Positions 62,623 to 64,000 of a stretch of 64,000 nt of DNA are shown piece by piece. The position numbers and the translations under genes are program-made. Location of the stretch: assembly GCF_026410285.1 (NCBI RefSeq), contig NZ_JAPMLP010000009.1:32281-96280 (forward strand). The letters run 5' to 3'. The notes below the pieces were generated by a model. The model saw only the letters and a list, made by a program, of their open reading frames with translations. It was not told where the DNA came from and ran no database searches. Origin of the DNA: Sulfitobacter sp. F26169L (lineage in GTDB: Bacteria; Pseudomonadota; Alphaproteobacteria; Rhodobacterales; Rhodobacteraceae). Within the stretch, counting starts at the first letter, position 1. Each line of letters begins with the position of its first letter.

Positions 62623-64000
62623 TCAACATCCTGGTGGATCATCAGATGCGCGGCCCTTCGGCAATGTAACTGACGTCGCCTTACAGATTTCACGGAGTGC
62701 CGGTTTCAGCCCTTCTTCGAACGTCGGGTGATACAATGGAATCTCCAACAGTTGGCTGGCCGTTTCACCCCGCTGGATCGCGTGGATCAGAAAGTGGGCC
62801 ATGTGGTCGGCACCCGGGCAGAACAACTCGGCACCGACAAGCCGTCCACCTGCCTTTTCGGCGTAAAGACGCGCGAGACCGGTTGCACGAGCCTCAACCT
62901 TGGCCCGTCCCTGATCTGCGTAAGAAGCGTGCCCTGTAATCGTGGTATCGTTTGGACTCTCACCCAGAACGGCGAGAGGCGGATCGGTGAATGTCAGTGT
63001 AAAGCGGGGCGTACGTGTAAACGCCTCGACCTGCGGATAGAGGGCGGCGTTGCAACCGGCGATACTGCCTTCGTCTGACGCTTCGTGCAGGATGGCCGCA
63101 TCTGCGTTCGCATCACCGGCGATAAAGACGGGTGCATCGCCCCATTGCATCGTATTACGATCAAACACCGGCTTCCCGTAGTCATCAAGTTCCAAATTCG
63201 CCGCGTCAAGGCCAAGACCTTCGTATGCAGGCGGACGGCCCGTCGCGACGAGAACACGGTCGAATACCCGGCAACCGCTGGTGGCACCTGACCATGATAT
63301 CCGGGCGTTACCATCAACCTTTTCAACCTTCACATCGACGCCCAGATGAACCGGAAGCTCTTGTCCGATCACATCAGCCAGAGAGGTCTGGACATCGCGA
63401 TTTTGCGCGCCACCAAGCGTCTCTGCATGATCGAAAAGTGTTGTTTCTACACCTAATCGCGATATCGCCTGCGCCAGTTCGATCCCGATGGCACCGCCCC
63501 CGATGACCGCCAGCGACTTGGGAAGGTCTTGCATTTCAAACACGCTCTCATTGGTGAGGGCGAGATCACCGAGATCTCTGAACGGCTCGGGGATACTTGC
63601 ATAAGAGCCGGTTGCAATAACAACGGTTTTGGCATTGACTGTATCGCCGTTATCAAGAGCAAGCTCCGTCTGCTCGGTGAAACGCGCACGCGCTTTGATG
63701 CAGACCCCCTCTGGTAAATCGTCGAATGACCCGCGCGTTGCCTCCACGAATTTATCACGTTCCCGCCGAACCCGTTCCAATACGGCAGGTCCGTCGACTT
63801 TGATTTCCTGCGTCGTGATTCCGAACACATCTGTTCCACGCGCATCATGCGCAGCGCGCGCCGCCGCAATGAGAAGTTTGGACGGCATACAGCCTGTGGT
63901 CGCGCAAAGCGTACCGCGAAAGGCTTCGTCAATCAGCAGGGTGCGCGCGCCTTTGTCGCGCGCGCTGCGTTCTGCAGCGAGGCCGGCAGTGCCGGCCCCG
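62623..64000 (-). CDS. Class I pyridine nucleotide-disulfide oxidoreductase (5' end beyond window)
   Basis: The frame is open to the right edge; the visible part starts with AGTAGLAAERSARDKGARTL (the FAD loop is cut). The redox-active pair is in FRGTLCATTGCMPSK, the CxxxxC of dihydrolipoyl dehydrogenases and mercuric reductases. Then come IATGSYASIP, the NAD loop AVIGGGAIGIELAQAISRLG, VFIAGDANADAAILHEASDE and the C-terminal HPTFEEGLKPALREI, where the His-Pro-T and Glu form the active-site base pair. The CATTGCMP form is not the standard CLNVGC of Lpd, so it is a divergent member. It may serve as reductase for the two genes that follow on the same strand. Confidence 0.85.
   Translation of the reverse strand, partial: GAGTAGLAAERSARDKGARTLLIDEAFRGTLCATTGCMPSKLLIAAARAAHDARGTDVFGITTQEIKVDGPAVLERVRRERDKFVEATRGSFDDLPEGVCIKARARFTEQTELALDNGDTVNAKTVVIATGSYASIPEPFRDLGDLALTNESVFEMQDLPKSLAVIGGGAIGIELAQAISRLGVETTLFDHAETLGGAQNRDVQTSLADVIGQELPVHLGVDVKVEKVDGNARISWSGATSGCRVFDRVLVATGRPPAYEGLGLDAANLELDDYGKPVFDRNTMQWGDAPVFIAGDANADAAILHEASDEGSIAGCNAALYPQVEAFTRTPRFTLTFTDPPLAVLGESPNDTTITGHASYADQGRAKVEARATGLARLYAEKAGGRLVGAELFCPGADHMAHFLIHAIQRGETASQLLEIPLYHPTFEEGLKPALREICKATSVTLPKGRASDDPPGC

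Noticed and set aside
1..64000. CRISPR arrays, tRNA or rRNA genes, phage genes, replication origin
   Set aside because: No spaced direct repeats, cloverleaf-like sequence or characteristic genes were noticed on either strand; short RNA genes could still be missed by eye.

Overview
The window looks like an accessory catabolic region from a marine alphaproteobacterium of the Roseobacter group (Rhodobacterales). The reasons are moderately high GC, three complete DctP/DctQ/DctM TRAP transporters, a threonate/erythronate cluster, a BKACE (DUF849) gene, many acyl-CoA genes with TetR regulators, and the general protein style. No rRNA, tRNA, CRISPR or phage genes were seen. Both ends cut a gene: an NADH:flavin oxidoreductase on the left and a class I pyridine nucleotide-disulfide oxidoreductase on the right.

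Layout. (1) 1-1256: flavin oxidoreductase related to N-methylproline demethylases. (2) 1422-9647: a complete tetronate operon with a GntR regulator under a perfect palindrome, denD, a TRAP transporter, ltnD, otnK, otnC and otnI; it should take D-erythronate and L-threonate to dihydroxyacetone phosphate. (3) 10493-14790: an RND efflux pair. (4) 14796-26244: an unusual nitrogen-compound cluster with BKACE, two class III aminotransferases, an RpiR regulator, a nitrilase-family amidase, an HDAC-like deacetylase, a TRAP transporter and a CaiB-type CoA-transferase. I cannot assign its substrate. (5) 26358-29168: a graveyard of IS481 and IS3 remnants and broken MetE-like and RraA-like genes around one intact quinone-reductase-like dehydrogenase. 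(6) 29597-39985: a truncated hemoglobin with an unusual C-terminus, then a minus-strand operon of aldehyde dehydrogenase, alpha/beta hydrolase, a GMC oxidoreductase fused to an acyl-CoA ligase, and a flavin monooxygenase, headed by three TetR genes. This reads as Baeyer-Villiger type ring or ketone cleavage ending in an acyl-CoA.

(7) 40185-43005: an acyl-CoA ligase and acyl-CoA dehydrogenase pair. (8) 43394-53845: a TRAP transporter plus thiolase, two crotonases, acyl-CoA dehydrogenase, DUF6285-like protein, APH-type kinase and an acyl-CoA ligase interrupted by one in-frame TAG. The ligase, kinase, small protein and dehydrogenase match the order of the Pseudomonas levulinate (lva) route through 4-phospho-acyl-CoA. 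(9) 54258-60240: a TetR regulator and a second beta-oxidation set (CoA-transferase, dehydrogenase, crotonase, SDR, thiolase). Similar GTTAAT...ATTAAC inverted repeats precede three of these minus-strand operons and suggest one TetR regulon. (10) 60659-64000: an MpaB/DUF2236 oxygenase-like protein, a degenerate metallo-beta-lactamase-like protein and the truncated disulfide reductase.

All calls are from reading the sequence and recalled family features; no search was run.
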